Part shown: in pieces, positions 39,201 to 48,469 of the stretch
Numbering within the stretch: position 1 is the stretch's first letter
Layout: each line of letters starts with the position of its first letter
Source of the DNA: Thermoplasmatota archaeon
Lineage (GTDB): Archaea; Thermoplasmatota; E2; UBA202; JdFR-43
Direction of reading: 5' to 3'
DNA: 64,000 nt
Assembly (NCBI GenBank): GCA_029259055.1
Contig: JAPDJP010000015.1
Span: 1-64,000, forward strand
Program-made: the position numbers and the translations under genes
Notes under the pieces: model-generated
What the model was told of the DNA's origin: nothing
Seen by the model: the letters and a program-made list of their open reading frames with translations, nothing else
Database searches by the model: none

Positions 39201-41994
39201 TACATGCTATTAAGCTAACATTTTTTGAAACAATGGAATTATTTTCTGGCTCTAATAAATGAATAATTGGAGGATGATTATATGAAATATACATAACAAT
39301 TTTACTTACGTTACCAACGCATCCATCATTATCAACAACTGTAAGAACAACAGTATAATTTCCTGTATTACTATAAGAATGAGTAACAACGCTTCCATAT
39401 GCAACGTTTCCATCTCCAAAATTCCATGTATAGTTTACAATGTAGCCATCTAAATCATAACTTGAAGAAGCATTGAATATAACGGTATTGTTCACAATTT
39501 CATATGAGAAATTAGCAATAGGAAAATACGTAACTGTAAAATTATAAATAGGAGAAGAAATGGAATTGTTGCTTAAATCTCTTGCCCATACATAAAAATA
39601 ATATGTTCCTAGATCATTACATATTATAGATGCAGAGAAGTTATTTCCGTATCCAAACATGCTCACATTTATTTTACCAGTGGGCTTTGTTACATTTAAA
39701 TACACCTTATCCAGTCCTCTATTATCTCTTACCATACAAGATATATTTGTGATGCCAGGCTCTATAAATCTATTATACGATATATTGCTAATAATGGGTG
39801 GCAGGCTATCAATAATTTTGAAGGTATAATTTTTGGTGGCATTTAAATATCCATTTACATCAGTTGCATAAATATAAAATTCATGCAGCCCAATATCAAA
39901 AGTTGAATTTATATAGTATATGCCATTTCCCTTTTCATCCGCTATTTTGCTCATGCTTATATTTTCATCATCTATTACAATTATAACGCTTTCAACACCC
40001 ACATTATCATAGACGTAGCATGAAATATTAACAGGATATCCATATTGTTGTACATTCTGATAGCTTATATTCTTTATGGAGGGCGGCATCGGCGGAACTA
40101 TTATGGTAAAGTTCAGTAGATTAGTTGTATTCGTGTTCCCGCTTTTATCCTTTGTCCAGATATAGTAATAATATGTTCCTTCCTCATTACCCAAGATTTT
40201 ATAATAATATAAATTTCCCGCTTTATTCATACTTATATTTGTAAAGTTGCCAGAAGGCGTTGTAATATTTATTTTAGCAATACTTACTTCAACATTATCT
40301 ATAATTATGCACGATATATTGACGTATTCATCGATTTCTTGTGGATTTGGACAGGCGGATAGATTTTTAATTTCTGGAGGAATCAAATCCAAAACAACTA
40401 TACTCTTTGTTATGCTACTTGTTGCATAGTCATCATCGGTAACAGTAAGAGTAACATTGTATATTCCATCCCTATAATATGTATGCAATGGATTTTTATA
40501 ATTACCTTCTAAGATTGTTCCATCCCCAAAATCCCATCTCCATATGTATATGTCTCCATCAGGGTCTATTGATAAATCCGTAAATAAAACTTCCTCTCCC
40601 ACCTGAGGATTCTCCGGAATAAAATTAAAATCCGCAACTGGTGGAATATTCTCTACAAATATTTCCTTTTCCATAACATCCCAAGCACCATCATTATCAT
40701 ATACAGTTAATCTTACAACATATGATGGAGGACTATTCTGTGTATATCTATGGGTAACAACTTTTCCATGTCCAACGCTTCCATCTCCAAAATCCCATGT
40801 ATAATTTACAATGTAGCCATCTAAATCATAACTTGATGAAGCATTGAATACAATATCATCTAAATCTGTTGGATTGGTTGGCATATATGTGAAATTTGCT
40901 ACCGGCTTGTATGCTATGACAAATTTTTGTAGCGAAGATTTTTCAGAATTATTATTTACGTCCATTGCCCAGACATAATAGTAATATATTCCTTTTATGG
41001 AATATGTATTGTTGAAGTAATATATATCACCAATATTATTCATACTCTCATTTATAAATGTGCCATTAGGAAAGGAAATATTTATATATGCAAATAATAC
41101 CTCCACATTATCAACTATTTTACAACTAATATTAACCCATGAATTTGGAATCTGGATTTGAGGATTTGCTTTTAAATCATTAATATCTGGAGGGTATATA
41201 TCCTCACCAAAATAGATTTCCATCAGGGGGTAGTAATCAAAATTTCCTTTTTCAAAAGGCTCTATCTGGTAAGGTATATCTCCTACCCCATCTCCGTCAT
41301 CATCTGTCCCTGTGTACTTATCCCAATAATTTCCAACATTTAAATAGAACCATTGATTAAAAGTGCTTTCGTCATATGCATCTATTCCATTATTTATGAA
41401 ATTATTATAATAAAATATATTGTATCTTGTATTTGAACCAAAATCTATACCATAGGCATTTGAAATAAATAAATTTTCTTTAATGGTGGAATTTTGTAGC
41501 CCGACCGCAGATATACCATATGAATTCATATAAAAAATGTTAGTTGATATTAGATTGTTTATTCCCCCATATGAATATATTCCTCCATAGTTATGAGAAA
41601 AATTGCAATTCCTGATTGAGCAATTTTCAACGTTATCAAGTTTTATACCATAATATCCTTCGCTTGAATTTTTTATGGTAAATCCCTCTATTTCAACATT
41701 ATTTGCAGTAATTGTTATTCCATGTTTTCCTTCTCCACATTCAATAATCGCTTTTTTATTTTCTCCTTTTAAAACTAAATTTTTATCAATTACTATATTT
41801 TCATGGTAAACACCAGCATAAACATATATTGTATCTCCAGGTAAAGCAAAATCTATGGCTTCCTGAATGTTATTAAAATCTGCTGTGCCATCATCATCAA
41901 CATAAATTATTGCTGGCTTTGCAAATCTTATATTAAATAACGAAATCAATAGAAGAATTGTTATAATCCAAACAACCCTTTTTATAGCCACCAT
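36202..41994 (-). CDS. Secreted beta-helix and seven-PKD giant surface protein
   Basis: The protein has 1930 residues. A signal peptide (1-27) is followed by a NosD/CASH beta-helix (about 30-260), with N-I-Q-E-A-I-D-F-A-L-P-G-D-T-I and the ending N-Y-W-D-K-Y. The rest is a long stalk: seven PKD domains (four almost the same, with S-Y-D-L-D-G-Y-I-V-N-Y) mixed with about ten Ig-like modules (V-N-I-S-C) and one InlB-type repeat (Y-E-F-A-Y-W-S-G-D). The last about 110 residues form an unrecognised domain with no membrane anchor or sorting signal, so it may be held by partners. It overlaps the upstream gene by 13 bp and the dockerin gene by 4 bp. Several modules are near-identical at the DNA level. 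Confidence 0.85.
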   Translation of the reverse strand: MVAIKRVVWIITILLLISLFNIRFAKPAIIYVDDDGTADFNNIQEAIDFALPGDTIYVYAGVYHENIVIDKNLVLKGENKKAIIECGEGKHGITITANNVEIEGFTIKNSSEGYYGIKLDNVENCSIRNCNFSHNYGGIYSYGGINNLISTNIFYMNSYGISAVGLQNSTIKENLFISNAYGIDFGSNTRYNIFYYNNFINNGIDAYDESTFNQWFYLNVGNYWDKYTGTDDDGDGVGDIPYQIEPFEKGNFDYYPLMEIYFGEDIYPPDINDLKANPQIQIPNSWVNISCKIVDNVEVLFAYINISFPNGTFINESMNNIGDIYYFNNTYSIKGIYYYYVWAMDVNNNSEKSSLQKFVIAYKPVANFTYMPTNPTDLDDIVFNASSSYDLDGYIVNYTWDFGDGSVGHGKVVTHRYTQNSPPSYVVRLTVYDNDGAWDVMEKEIFVENIPPVADFNFIPENPQVGEEVLFTDLSIDPDGDIYIWRWDFGDGTILEGNYKNPLHTYYRDGIYNVTLTVTDDDYATSSITKSIVVLDLIPPEIKNLSACPNPQEIDEYVNISCIIIDNVEVSIAKINITTPSGNFTNISMNKAGNLYYYKILGNEEGTYYYYIWTKDKSGNTNTTNLLNFTIIVPPMPPSIKNISYQNVQQYGYPVNISCYVYDNVGVESVIIVIDDENISMSKIADEKGNGIYYINSTFDIGLHEFYIYATDVNGYLNATKNYTFKIIDSLPPIISNISYNRFIEPGITNISCMVRDNRGLDKVYLNVTKPTGKINVSMFGYGNNFSASIICNDLGTYYFYVWARDLSNNSISSPIYNFTVTYFPIANFSYEIVNNTVIFNASSSYDLDGYIVNYTWNFGDGNVAYGSVVTHSYSNTGNYTVVLTVVDNDGCVGNVSKIVMYISYNHPPIIHLLEPENNSIVSKNVSLIACIYDVDNDSLHVYFYLNDELVAEFENVSGNVECQLYLEYNKTYYWYVVVNDGKIENMSCIWYFKTVSDNLPPKILDININPSIQYKGKYVNISCNVTDNAGIKETWINITYPDGSMQKISNRYINQTYSMVGTYYFFICAIDINGNVNVSSTYSFKIIKEPFCNLSVNINQGCAPLTVTFYINIDGEISIWKLDINNDGIAEYVGNLSGNFSITCTYNISSVANLTVIDILGTKLYDTVSINVLQKPIANFSYEIVNNTVIFNASSSYDLDGYIVNYTWDFGDGSVGHGKVVTHSYSNTGNYTVVLTVVDNDGCVGNVSKIVMYNHPPIIHLLEPENNSIVSKNVSLIAYIYDVDNDSLHVYFYLNDELVAEFENVSGNVECQLNLEYNKTYYWYVVVNDGKIENMSCIWHFKTKAFKLNISIFPPNAGYTVPSSGLYGYGYITITAYAYDGYEFAYWSGDVSSVNETIQILLDSNKSLVANFIDIEKPTIKDLTSIPTTGDSFIFNASISDKSNVTAFVEYWYNGSHYNESMEKSGDYWIKEIIVANETILHYMIVAKDEFGNWNSTGEKIVNIIDNDPPEIRNVSILINEYVNISCIVIDNIEVKEVWINFSNFSAKMTKGLNDTYYYNSSFEYGKYEFYIFAKDELNGIKSNIYSFNLTSPPIANFSFMPLNPYTFESVIFNGSLSYDLDGSIVSYEWDWNGDGIFDESGDVVEHSWNDDGIYNVTLRVVDNDGLIGNITKKIVVMNRKPFANFSYEIVNNTVIFNASSSYDLDGYIVNYTWNFGDGSVAYGSVVTHSYSDDGIYNVTLTITDDDGCIGNISKNLEIIILIANFTYIPENPVSKQKIDFIDLSKGASAWLWDFGDGKKCMDRNTSHTYPLGNYYNVTLTIFNGEYNDSISKIVRVDTKISLVKNQKNVVNYIPWLSQSIKASQLAELIGSDIMPEGSVISKWNVNKGGFDDYIVGVSPSSYDFVIEPGDCVVLRVANSGSFLMEVIG
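36726..37215. repeat. Long direct repeat, copy 2 (PKD module pair)
   Basis: This is the partner of 31877-32366, offset by 4849 bp. Differences cluster in the first 130 bp; the last 356 bp match exactly by eye. Confidence 0.92.
37964..38466. repeat. Intragenic direct repeat, copy 1 (Ig plus PKD)
   Basis: This 503-bp segment is almost identical to 39011-39522, about 1.05 kb away in the same gene. Copy 2 has a 9-bp (3-codon) insertion, so the frame is kept. Confidence 0.88.
39011..39522. repeat. Intragenic direct repeat, copy 2 (Ig plus PKD)
   Basis: This is the partner of 37964-38466, with the additional 9 bp gaaatatac near 39283. Confidence 0.88.
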
Positions 41995-44900
41995 TTTCTC
42001 GGACTTAATAATGGGTACTTATCTTGATTAATACCAGGAGGAATTATGTAAGGATCGGTTGAGATATGTTCATTCCAATAATTTCCAGATGTGCTTATAT
42101 ACCATGAATTATTTCCAGCATCATATGCTTGGCTATCGTTATGAAGTGTATTGTTTATGAAGTTATTATAATAGAATTTATTTGCAGTACAATCTTGAGA
42201 AGCTACATATATTCCATAATCATTTGTTGTTATGTTATTTTCATAAACTTCATTGTTAGTTGAGGAAGAAATTACAAAGATTCCATAAGAGTTATTCCAT
42301 ATGATGTTATGCATTATGTAATTACTATTTGAAGAATTTATCAGGATACCTGCATTGCTATTATTCCATATAAGATTATCTGTAATTGGTAAAGAATCTC
42401 CTTGAGAGGAAAGTAATATATAAATTCCATTTAAATTGAAAGATATATTGTTCTTCTGTATATCATTATTGTTTGAAGAATATAAATATAAGCCGTGTAA
42501 ATTGTTTTCACGAATTTCGTTCAGTTGTATAGTATTACTATGAGATTTATTTAAAAATATACCATTTCCAGAATTATTATAAATCTGATTATTTTGTATC
42601 GAATTAATACTTGAGGAATATAGGTATATACCATTTTCCCTGTTTTCATAAATTCTATTTCCTATAATTTCGTTGTTGCCTGCTGTTGCGGACCTTGACC
42701 TGTCCAAATAAATTCCATTTTTATTCCAAAATATTGTATTGTTCAAAATTGTGTTTCCAGAACCACCAGACAGCAATAAGTATATTCCATCATAGCTATT
42801 GCTATAAATAGTATTATTCATAATATCATTATCATCTGAAGAGGAAATGTAAATGCCATTTTGAGTATTGTTGGATATTGTATTATTCATGATTTTATTG
42901 TTGTGACTATCTGATAACCAAATTCCTTGAAAATTTGATTTAATAGTATTGTTTATTATACTATTTGTACTTGCAGATAAAAATTGCATACCATAACCAT
43001 TGTTTTCTATAGTATTGTTAAGTATTGTATTTTCCGAAGAATATGAAGACAAGACAATACCATAATCGTTTTGTGATATGGCGTTTTCTTTAATGATATT
43101 GTAATTTCCCTTTTCTATGCAAACTCCCTTCAAATTATTCCTTATAATGTTTTTTATAATATAGTTATCACTGGAGAGATAAGAAAGTTTTATTCCTTCT
43201 TTTGTATTTGACAATATGGTATTGTTTTTGATATAATTTCCAACAGAGCGGTATAAACAGATGGCGGTACCATTATTAAATGATATATTGTTATTTGCAA
43301 TGATATTTTCCCCATTTGTAGTCAGCATAGAAAATGCAAGATAGATTCCATTCCCATTATACAGAATTTCATTTGATGATATATTATTTTTATTACCCTG
43401 ATAGATATAAATAGCTTGCAAGTTACCACTTATTACATTTGAAACTATTGTATTATTATTTGATGATGTAGAGAGATTAATGGCATAGGTGTTATTCATT
43501 ATTGTATTTGATACGATAATATTGGAAGCAGAATAATAAGCACTTATTCCTTTGCTATTCAGATATATGTCATTTAAAATTAGGTCATTGTTACTAGAAT
43601 TTTGGAGAGATATTGCAATGCTGTTATTATAGATTTTATTCTCTCTTAGTGTATTTGTATGGGAGAATTTTTCTATAAGTATCGCTTCCAAATCATTTTT
43701 TGCTATTGTGTTATTTATTAAAGAATTTGTATTTGATATTTCAAGCCTTATACCTCTATCATTATTAATGATTTTATTGTTTATAATTTCATTTCTATTT
43801 GTTGAAGACATCAAATAAATTCCCTCTTGAGCATTACCGATGAAAGCATTGTTTGATATTATATTGCTTTCAGCTGAGTCAATAAATAAACCAATTCCAT
43901 TTTGAGATATATTATTTTTATCTATTGTGTTTAAGCTTGCTCTATATAAATAAAGTCCATATCCATTATTTTTAATATCATTATTTAGGATTTTGTTACC
44001 TAAGCTGTTGCTACCAAAAATGCCATTTGTACAATTTTTTATTATGTTTCCTTGTATTGTATTATTATGGGAGCTCAACAAGTATATTCCATTATTTGCT
44101 CCGCTGATTGTACAATTAATAATCTTTACCCTTGCTGAATTACTAACAAGAATTCCTGTTTGTAAATCTCCCTTAATAACAAAACCTTCTATTTTAGCCC
44201 AATCAATTGTTACTTCGATTCCTGTTTGTGAAGCAAAAATTGTTGGATTATCTATGCCAATTAGGTCTATTGATTTATTCAGAACGACGTCTTCATAATA
44301 TATCTGCCCACTGCTTCCAATTACATAAACTTTCCCTCCTGGCGTAACAGCATTTATTCCTTCTTGGATAGTAGCAAAATGATTTGGTTGATTTAGCCAT
44401 TCTTCCGTTGCATCATTATTCACCCATACTTCTGTTGCATATCCTGCGCCCTCTGCTAGCCAAGCCAAAACATTTCTAAGATAATTCTCTCTGCTTTCCT
44501 GTGTTATTTCGTCAGCGTTTAAATCGAAGCCCAATATTATGCTTCTATTTCTCCCTCTCTCGGCATCTATCGCATAGTATCCAACTGGAATTGAAGATTT
44601 ACTACCCTTTACCACGACATCATCCAAATAATATCCATAGGAGCGCCAGCGCCAATCGCTGACCAAGCGCCACCTTATCTGAATAACTTTTCCAGCAAAA
44701 GCTGATATATCTATAGTGTGATGTGTCCAGCTTCTTTGGTCACCATAAAATACAGCTATCGTTTGCCAAGTGCTTCCTCCGTCATCAGATATTTCCAGAT
44801 ATACATAGTCGTAGGTGTTATGGTAGCCATATACTATATAATACCAATCATAAAATTCCAGTACAGCTGTTGTAAAATTGCTCAAATCTATACTACCTGT

Positions 44901-47135
44901 TTTTAACCAGCAATTTGCATTGTTTTGATACCAGCTGTCCAAATCAGTACCATATACCTTGCTCCCACTATGTGCTCCCGGAGGCCCAAAAGTAGGAACG
45001 CCCCACTCCCACTCATCCTTTGCTCCTCCATGTGTCCAGCCAGGATTTGTTTCAAAATCCTCATCTAATACAATTGTCCAACTACTCCCATTTGACATTA
45101 AGGAATATTTAAATAAATCATCTGATTTCTTATGTAAAGCATACAATTTTATTGGAGATTTTATTTCCAAATAAGAAACACCAATTTGTCCTGAAGAAGT
45201 ATTTTCTATTCCATACAATATACCTGCTGCATAATATGGTTTACCTCTAAAGTAAGTATAGCCTAATCTTCCTGAAAATGGTTCGTATGCTGGATTGTAA
45301 TCAATACCTCCAGATGGTTCTATAAGCCCTAAAACATCACCAAGCCATATCTCACTCGATGTTACGCCATTCCCTGGATAATTTTGCAAATCTCTAACAA
45401 CATATGTTCCACATAACAACAATGTTCCTGCTGTTACATTTCCAGTTAGATGCTGAGCTAATTCATATACATGGTTTGCATTGTCATCTCCTCCACTGCT
45501 ATCATTCCAATATTCTCCTTCCGTCATTGGCGTACTCCAGTAGTTTGGATGAGATAGCCATGGCTCATAGTTTGCATATCCTCCATCCCCTGGAAAATCA
45601 CCACAACTCCATATTACTATATCGAATTGATTAATTAAGGCATCATCTATTCTTTGTCCTCTAAGTTCTTCAGAAGTATAGGAGTCATTTGTAAAATACC
45701 AGTCATCAATTGCCTTTGCATATAAGAATTGGGACTCCGGCATAATATTCTGACACGCTTGAATAATATTATCTATTCCACTTTCCCAACCAATTGGGGT
45801 ATTATCAACAATTAGGAAGGTGGGAGGCGAGACAGCGGGCTTTGGATATACTCTAATTATTTTGCTTGTACTATTTTGTCCTCCTTCATTATCGACTACT
45901 GTTAAAGTTACTGTATAGTTGCCTGGCTCCGTAAATTTATGACTTACCGTTGAACCATTTGCAGTAAATCCGTCTCCAAAATCCCAATACCATTCAACAA
46001 TATATCCATCTTTATCAAATGAATATGGTTCTCCTCCATCAAAATTTACGGTAATTACTGTGGTTATATTCCTTGGAGAATAGGAAAAACCGGCGATTGG
46101 CAATATGTTTGGAACAACTATGGTTTTTTCGAAATATGCCTGCTCCCCATTATCGTCTGTTACAATTAATGTTACAGTATAACTTCCGCTATATTGATAG
46201 GTATGGCTTGGATTTGGAACAGAAGAGGTACTGCCGTCTCCGAAATTCCAGAAATATGAGACGATTTCACCATCTGGGTCGGTGACATTTGCATAGAAAT
46301 TAATTGTACCATCTATATTAGGATCGACATACCATTCAAAATCTCCTACAGGTGGCTTATTATATGTAACATTAACTGGTGGAGGGACATTTACTCCTAT
46401 TCCTGTTGTTGATGATGCTGTCTGCCCTTCATCATCAACAACTGTTAAGGTGACATAATATATGCCCGTCGATAAATATCTATGTAGAACATTTACTCCA
46501 TAGGCATCTGTAATTCCATCACTTTCAAAATCCCATTTATATAATACAATTCTCCCTCCGTCAGGATCGTAGCTTGAGGAAGCATCAAATATAATGATTT
46601 CTGATTTTCCTGTGCTATTAATAAATTTTGGATCAAGAGGTGTATAAGTGAATAATGCCATTGGAGGAGATATTCTGACTAAGCCCTCCTGTAAAATACC
46701 AGACATAATAATGGAGTTGCTGGCTTTGTCAACAACAACGACGCTTATCTGCCAGTTTGTTATATTTCCAAATATTTGGTCTGCATATATTTCAACATAC
46801 TCTCCTAACTCCCACCTTCCATTATCATCTCCACTAAAATGAACGTTATCTTCCTTTGGTATCCCATTTTTATCAAAATTACAGCAAAAACTTTCCATCT
46901 CTCCCTTATGAACTATTATTCTAATTTCAGAAAGCTTTATCGCCTCCCCTCCTTTATGCTGTATAACAATTTTTTCTTCTTCAATATATCCAACCAAATT
47001 TAAATCAGGAGAAGATGAAGGGTTACCAGTTGATAAAACATATATTGCGAAAGCTGAAAAAGCAATTATAGCAATAGCTAACAAAATGACTGTCCCGACT
47101 ACTTCTGATATTCCTTTATTTCCTAATCTTAACAT
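41982..47135 (-). CDS. Giant pilin-anchored PKD, ThuA-like and beta-helix surface protein
   Basis: The protein has 1717 residues. Its N-terminus (G-N-K-G-I-S-E-V-V-G-T-V-I-L-L-A) is an archaeal type IV pilin N-domain with a class III signal cleaved after Gly8, continuing to about 150. Three PKD domains (about 158-435) follow. Next is a Rossmann-like region resembling ThuA/glutamine amidotransferase-like domains (about 440-670; F-L-I-V-D-N, D-I-V-I-W-S-C-G-D). It is interrupted by a MAM/immune inhibitor A-like jelly roll (about 690-850; W-E-W-G-x-P) and resumes to about 900. The rest (about 905-1717) is a very long NosD-type beta-helix. It is the first gene of the four-gene operon. A Shine-Dalgarno site AAGGTGAT lies 5 nt before ATG 47135, so unlike most genes here it has a leader. 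Confidence 0.85.
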   Translation of the reverse strand: MLRLGNKGISEVVGTVILLAIAIIAFSAFAIYVLSTGNPSSSPDLNLVGYIEEEKIVIQHKGGEAIKLSEIRIIVHKGEMESFCCNFDKNGIPKEDNVHFSGDDNGRWELGEYVEIYADQIFGNITNWQISVVVVDKASNSIIMSGILQEGLVRISPPMALFTYTPLDPKFINSTGKSEIIIFDASSSYDPDGGRIVLYKWDFESDGITDAYGVNVLHRYLSTGIYYVTLTVVDDEGQTASSTTGIGVNVPPPVNVTYNKPPVGDFEWYVDPNIDGTINFYANVTDPDGEIVSYFWNFGDGSTSSVPNPSHTYQYSGSYTVTLIVTDDNGEQAYFEKTIVVPNILPIAGFSYSPRNITTVITVNFDGGEPYSFDKDGYIVEWYWDFGDGFTANGSTVSHKFTEPGNYTVTLTVVDNEGGQNSTSKIIRVYPKPAVSPPTFLIVDNTPIGWESGIDNIIQACQNIMPESQFLYAKAIDDWYFTNDSYTSEELRGQRIDDALINQFDIVIWSCGDFPGDGGYANYEPWLSHPNYWSTPMTEGEYWNDSSGGDDNANHVYELAQHLTGNVTAGTLLLCGTYVVRDLQNYPGNGVTSSEIWLGDVLGLIEPSGGIDYNPAYEPFSGRLGYTYFRGKPYYAAGILYGIENTSSGQIGVSYLEIKSPIKLYALHKKSDDLFKYSLMSNGSSWTIVLDEDFETNPGWTHGGAKDEWEWGVPTFGPPGAHSGSKVYGTDLDSWYQNNANCWLKTGSIDLSNFTTAVLEFYDWYYIVYGYHNTYDYVYLEISDDGGSTWQTIAVFYGDQRSWTHHTIDISAFAGKVIQIRWRLVSDWRWRSYGYYLDDVVVKGSKSSIPVGYYAIDAERGRNRSIILGFDLNADEITQESRENYLRNVLAWLAEGAGYATEVWVNNDATEEWLNQPNHFATIQEGINAVTPGGKVYVIGSSGQIYYEDVVLNKSIDLIGIDNPTIFASQTGIEVTIDWAKIEGFVIKGDLQTGILVSNSARVKIINCTISGANNGIYLLSSHNNTIQGNIIKNCTNGIFGSNSLGNKILNNDIKNNGYGLYLYRASLNTIDKNNISQNGIGLFIDSAESNIISNNAFIGNAQEGIYLMSSTNRNEIINNKIINNDRGIRLEISNTNSLINNTIAKNDLEAILIEKFSHTNTLRENKIYNNSIAISLQNSSNNDLILNDIYLNSKGISAYYSASNIIVSNTIMNNTYAINLSTSSNNNTIVSNVISGNLQAIYIYQGNKNNISSNEILYNGNGIYLAFSMLTTNGENIIANNNISFNNGTAICLYRSVGNYIKNNTILSNTKEGIKLSYLSSDNYIIKNIIRNNLKGVCIEKGNYNIIKENAISQNDYGIVLSSYSSENTILNNTIENNGYGMQFLSASTNSIINNTIKSNFQGIWLSDSHNNKIMNNTISNNTQNGIYISSSDDNDIMNNTIYSNSYDGIYLLLSGGSGNTILNNTIFWNKNGIYLDRSRSATAGNNEIIGNRIYENRENGIYLYSSSINSIQNNQIYNNSGNGIFLNKSHSNTIQLNEIRENNLHGLYLYSSNNNDIQKNNISFNLNGIYILLSSQGDSLPITDNLIWNNSNAGILINSSNSNYIMHNIIWNNSYGIFVISSSTNNEVYENNITTNDYGIYVASQDCTANKFYYNNFINNTLHNDSQAYDAGNNSWYISTSGNYWNEHISTDPYIIPPGINQDKYPLLSPRKWWL

Positions 47136-47140
47136 TTTAA

Positions 47141-47190
47141 ATCACCTTGCTAATTTTTTGCTAACAATTTAATAACAATCTGATTATAAA
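47141..47190 (-). promoter_or_regulatory. Promoter and ribosome site of the surface-protein operon
   Basis: Minus strand: a TATA-like TTTTTATAATC at 47180-47190 is followed by AAGGTGAT at 47141-47148, 5 nt from the ATG. Together they imply a leader of roughly 25 nt. Confidence 0.5.
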
Positions 47191-47230
47191 AATTTTTCGA
47201 ATAATTTTTTAGTTCTGACACTATAGCTTT

Positions 47231-48469
47231 ATGAAATGGCTTGCCTTAATAATATTATTTATCTTACTTATTCATTCATTTGGGCCTTTTCAAACCAATT
47301 ATGAAAGAATTATAGAAATACCGGGAAAAATAATTGTTAAAATAATAGAGCCCAAGAAACCAAGATATATATTTAAAGCTCCTATCATCATAGAGGTTGG
47401 AGGGTTTGTTTCAAAAACGGGCTTTTCCGAAAGTATGAAAGATATCGTAGATTATGGATTTATCCACATTTCATTTTTATATCCTGGTTGTTCTGATGAT
47501 GGTTATAAAAGTGGCGGAAATTTTGATTATGGAGGAGATAATTGTACATATGCATTATATCAAGTAATTAGATATGCTACTGGAGAAATTGAAGATATGC
47601 ATGGTAATAAAATAAGTGATATTATACCATATGCAATGGTTGACAATGTTGGTTTATATACTTTTTCTCATCCAGGAATAATAGCCACAAAAGTAATTGC
47701 ATTATATGATACAAAATTGAAATATTTTGTTGGACACGAAAACCCTACATGTAGCGCAATTACCGCTTTTGATTTAGGATATTATGAAAATATGAAAGCA
47801 GTAGTTAATCCAACATATGATTATCCAGATGATTATTCTGATGAAAATGTATATCCAGATTATAGTAAAGTTGCTTTTGATTATGTTAAAAATATCCCAT
47901 ATTTAGATTTAAATGGAAACAAAATTTTAGATAAGGGAGATTTCCCCTTCAAAGAAAATGTTCCAACATTTTTTGGAAAAAGGTTTTATTCAATAGCATT
48001 GACAGAAGCATTAAACAAAAGCATATCAAAATGGCCTCCAGATATTGCAACAGTAGAGGAATGTAAAAGAATATGGTCTGAGAGAGAATCAACAAGATAT
48101 TACAAGCTTATCAAAGGCGATGTAAAGGTTATGCTTGTATTTGGAGAGCCAGACCACGCCCAGCCAAGCAAAGATAAGCCCCATATTCATCAGGCATACA
48201 ATGGTTTTAGAAAAAGAGGAATATGGGTAAGGTTAAATCCAGATGCATCATATACGATGCATATTGCAAAAATATCTACTCCTGATAATCCTGCAAATCA
48301 TGAACCACAAAACTGGCTTAATATTAGTAAATGGGCATATAATGCTACTTTGCCATCGATAAGAAGATTAGTTGGTATAGCAGCTATTGCGGAAATGGCA
48401 GATAGAGTTTATACTAATAATTGGGAGGAAAATATAGATGGTATATTAATATGGAATGGGACATTATAG
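47231..48469 (+). CDS. Secreted alpha/beta-hydrolase-fold protein
   Basis: The protein has 412 residues with a signal peptide (about 1-20). The layout fits an alpha/beta hydrolase: an early strand and oxyanion region (P-I-I-I-E-V-G-G-F), a nucleophile elbow candidate G-L-Y-T-F-S146-H-P-G, and a late strand V-M-L-V-F-G-E-P-D-H that could supply the acid and histidine. The substrate is unknown; the family includes peptidases and esterases. It diverges from the surface operon with 95 bp between starts. Its last 19 bp overlap the methyltransferase gene. Confidence 0.65.
   Translation: MKWLALIILFILLIHSFGPFQTNYERIIEIPGKIIVKIIEPKKPRYIFKAPIIIEVGGFVSKTGFSESMKDIVDYGFIHISFLYPGCSDDGYKSGGNFDYGGDNCTYALYQVIRYATGEIEDMHGNKISDIIPYAMVDNVGLYTFSHPGIIATKVIALYDTKLKYFVGHENPTCSAITAFDLGYYENMKAVVNPTYDYPDDYSDENVYPDYSKVAFDYVKNIPYLDLNGNKILDKGDFPFKENVPTFFGKRFYSIALTEALNKSISKWPPDIATVEECKRIWSERESTRYYKLIKGDVKVMLVFGEPDHAQPSKDKPHIHQAYNGFRKRGIWVRLNPDASYTMHIAKISTPDNPANHEPQNWLNISKWAYNATLPSIRRLVGIAAIAEMADRVYTNNWEENIDGILIWNGTL

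Noticed and set aside
31877-39522. Regularly repeated blocks considered as a CRISPR-like or satellite array
   Set aside because: All repeats are in frame and encode PKD or Ig modules; there are no short palindromic repeats with spacers.
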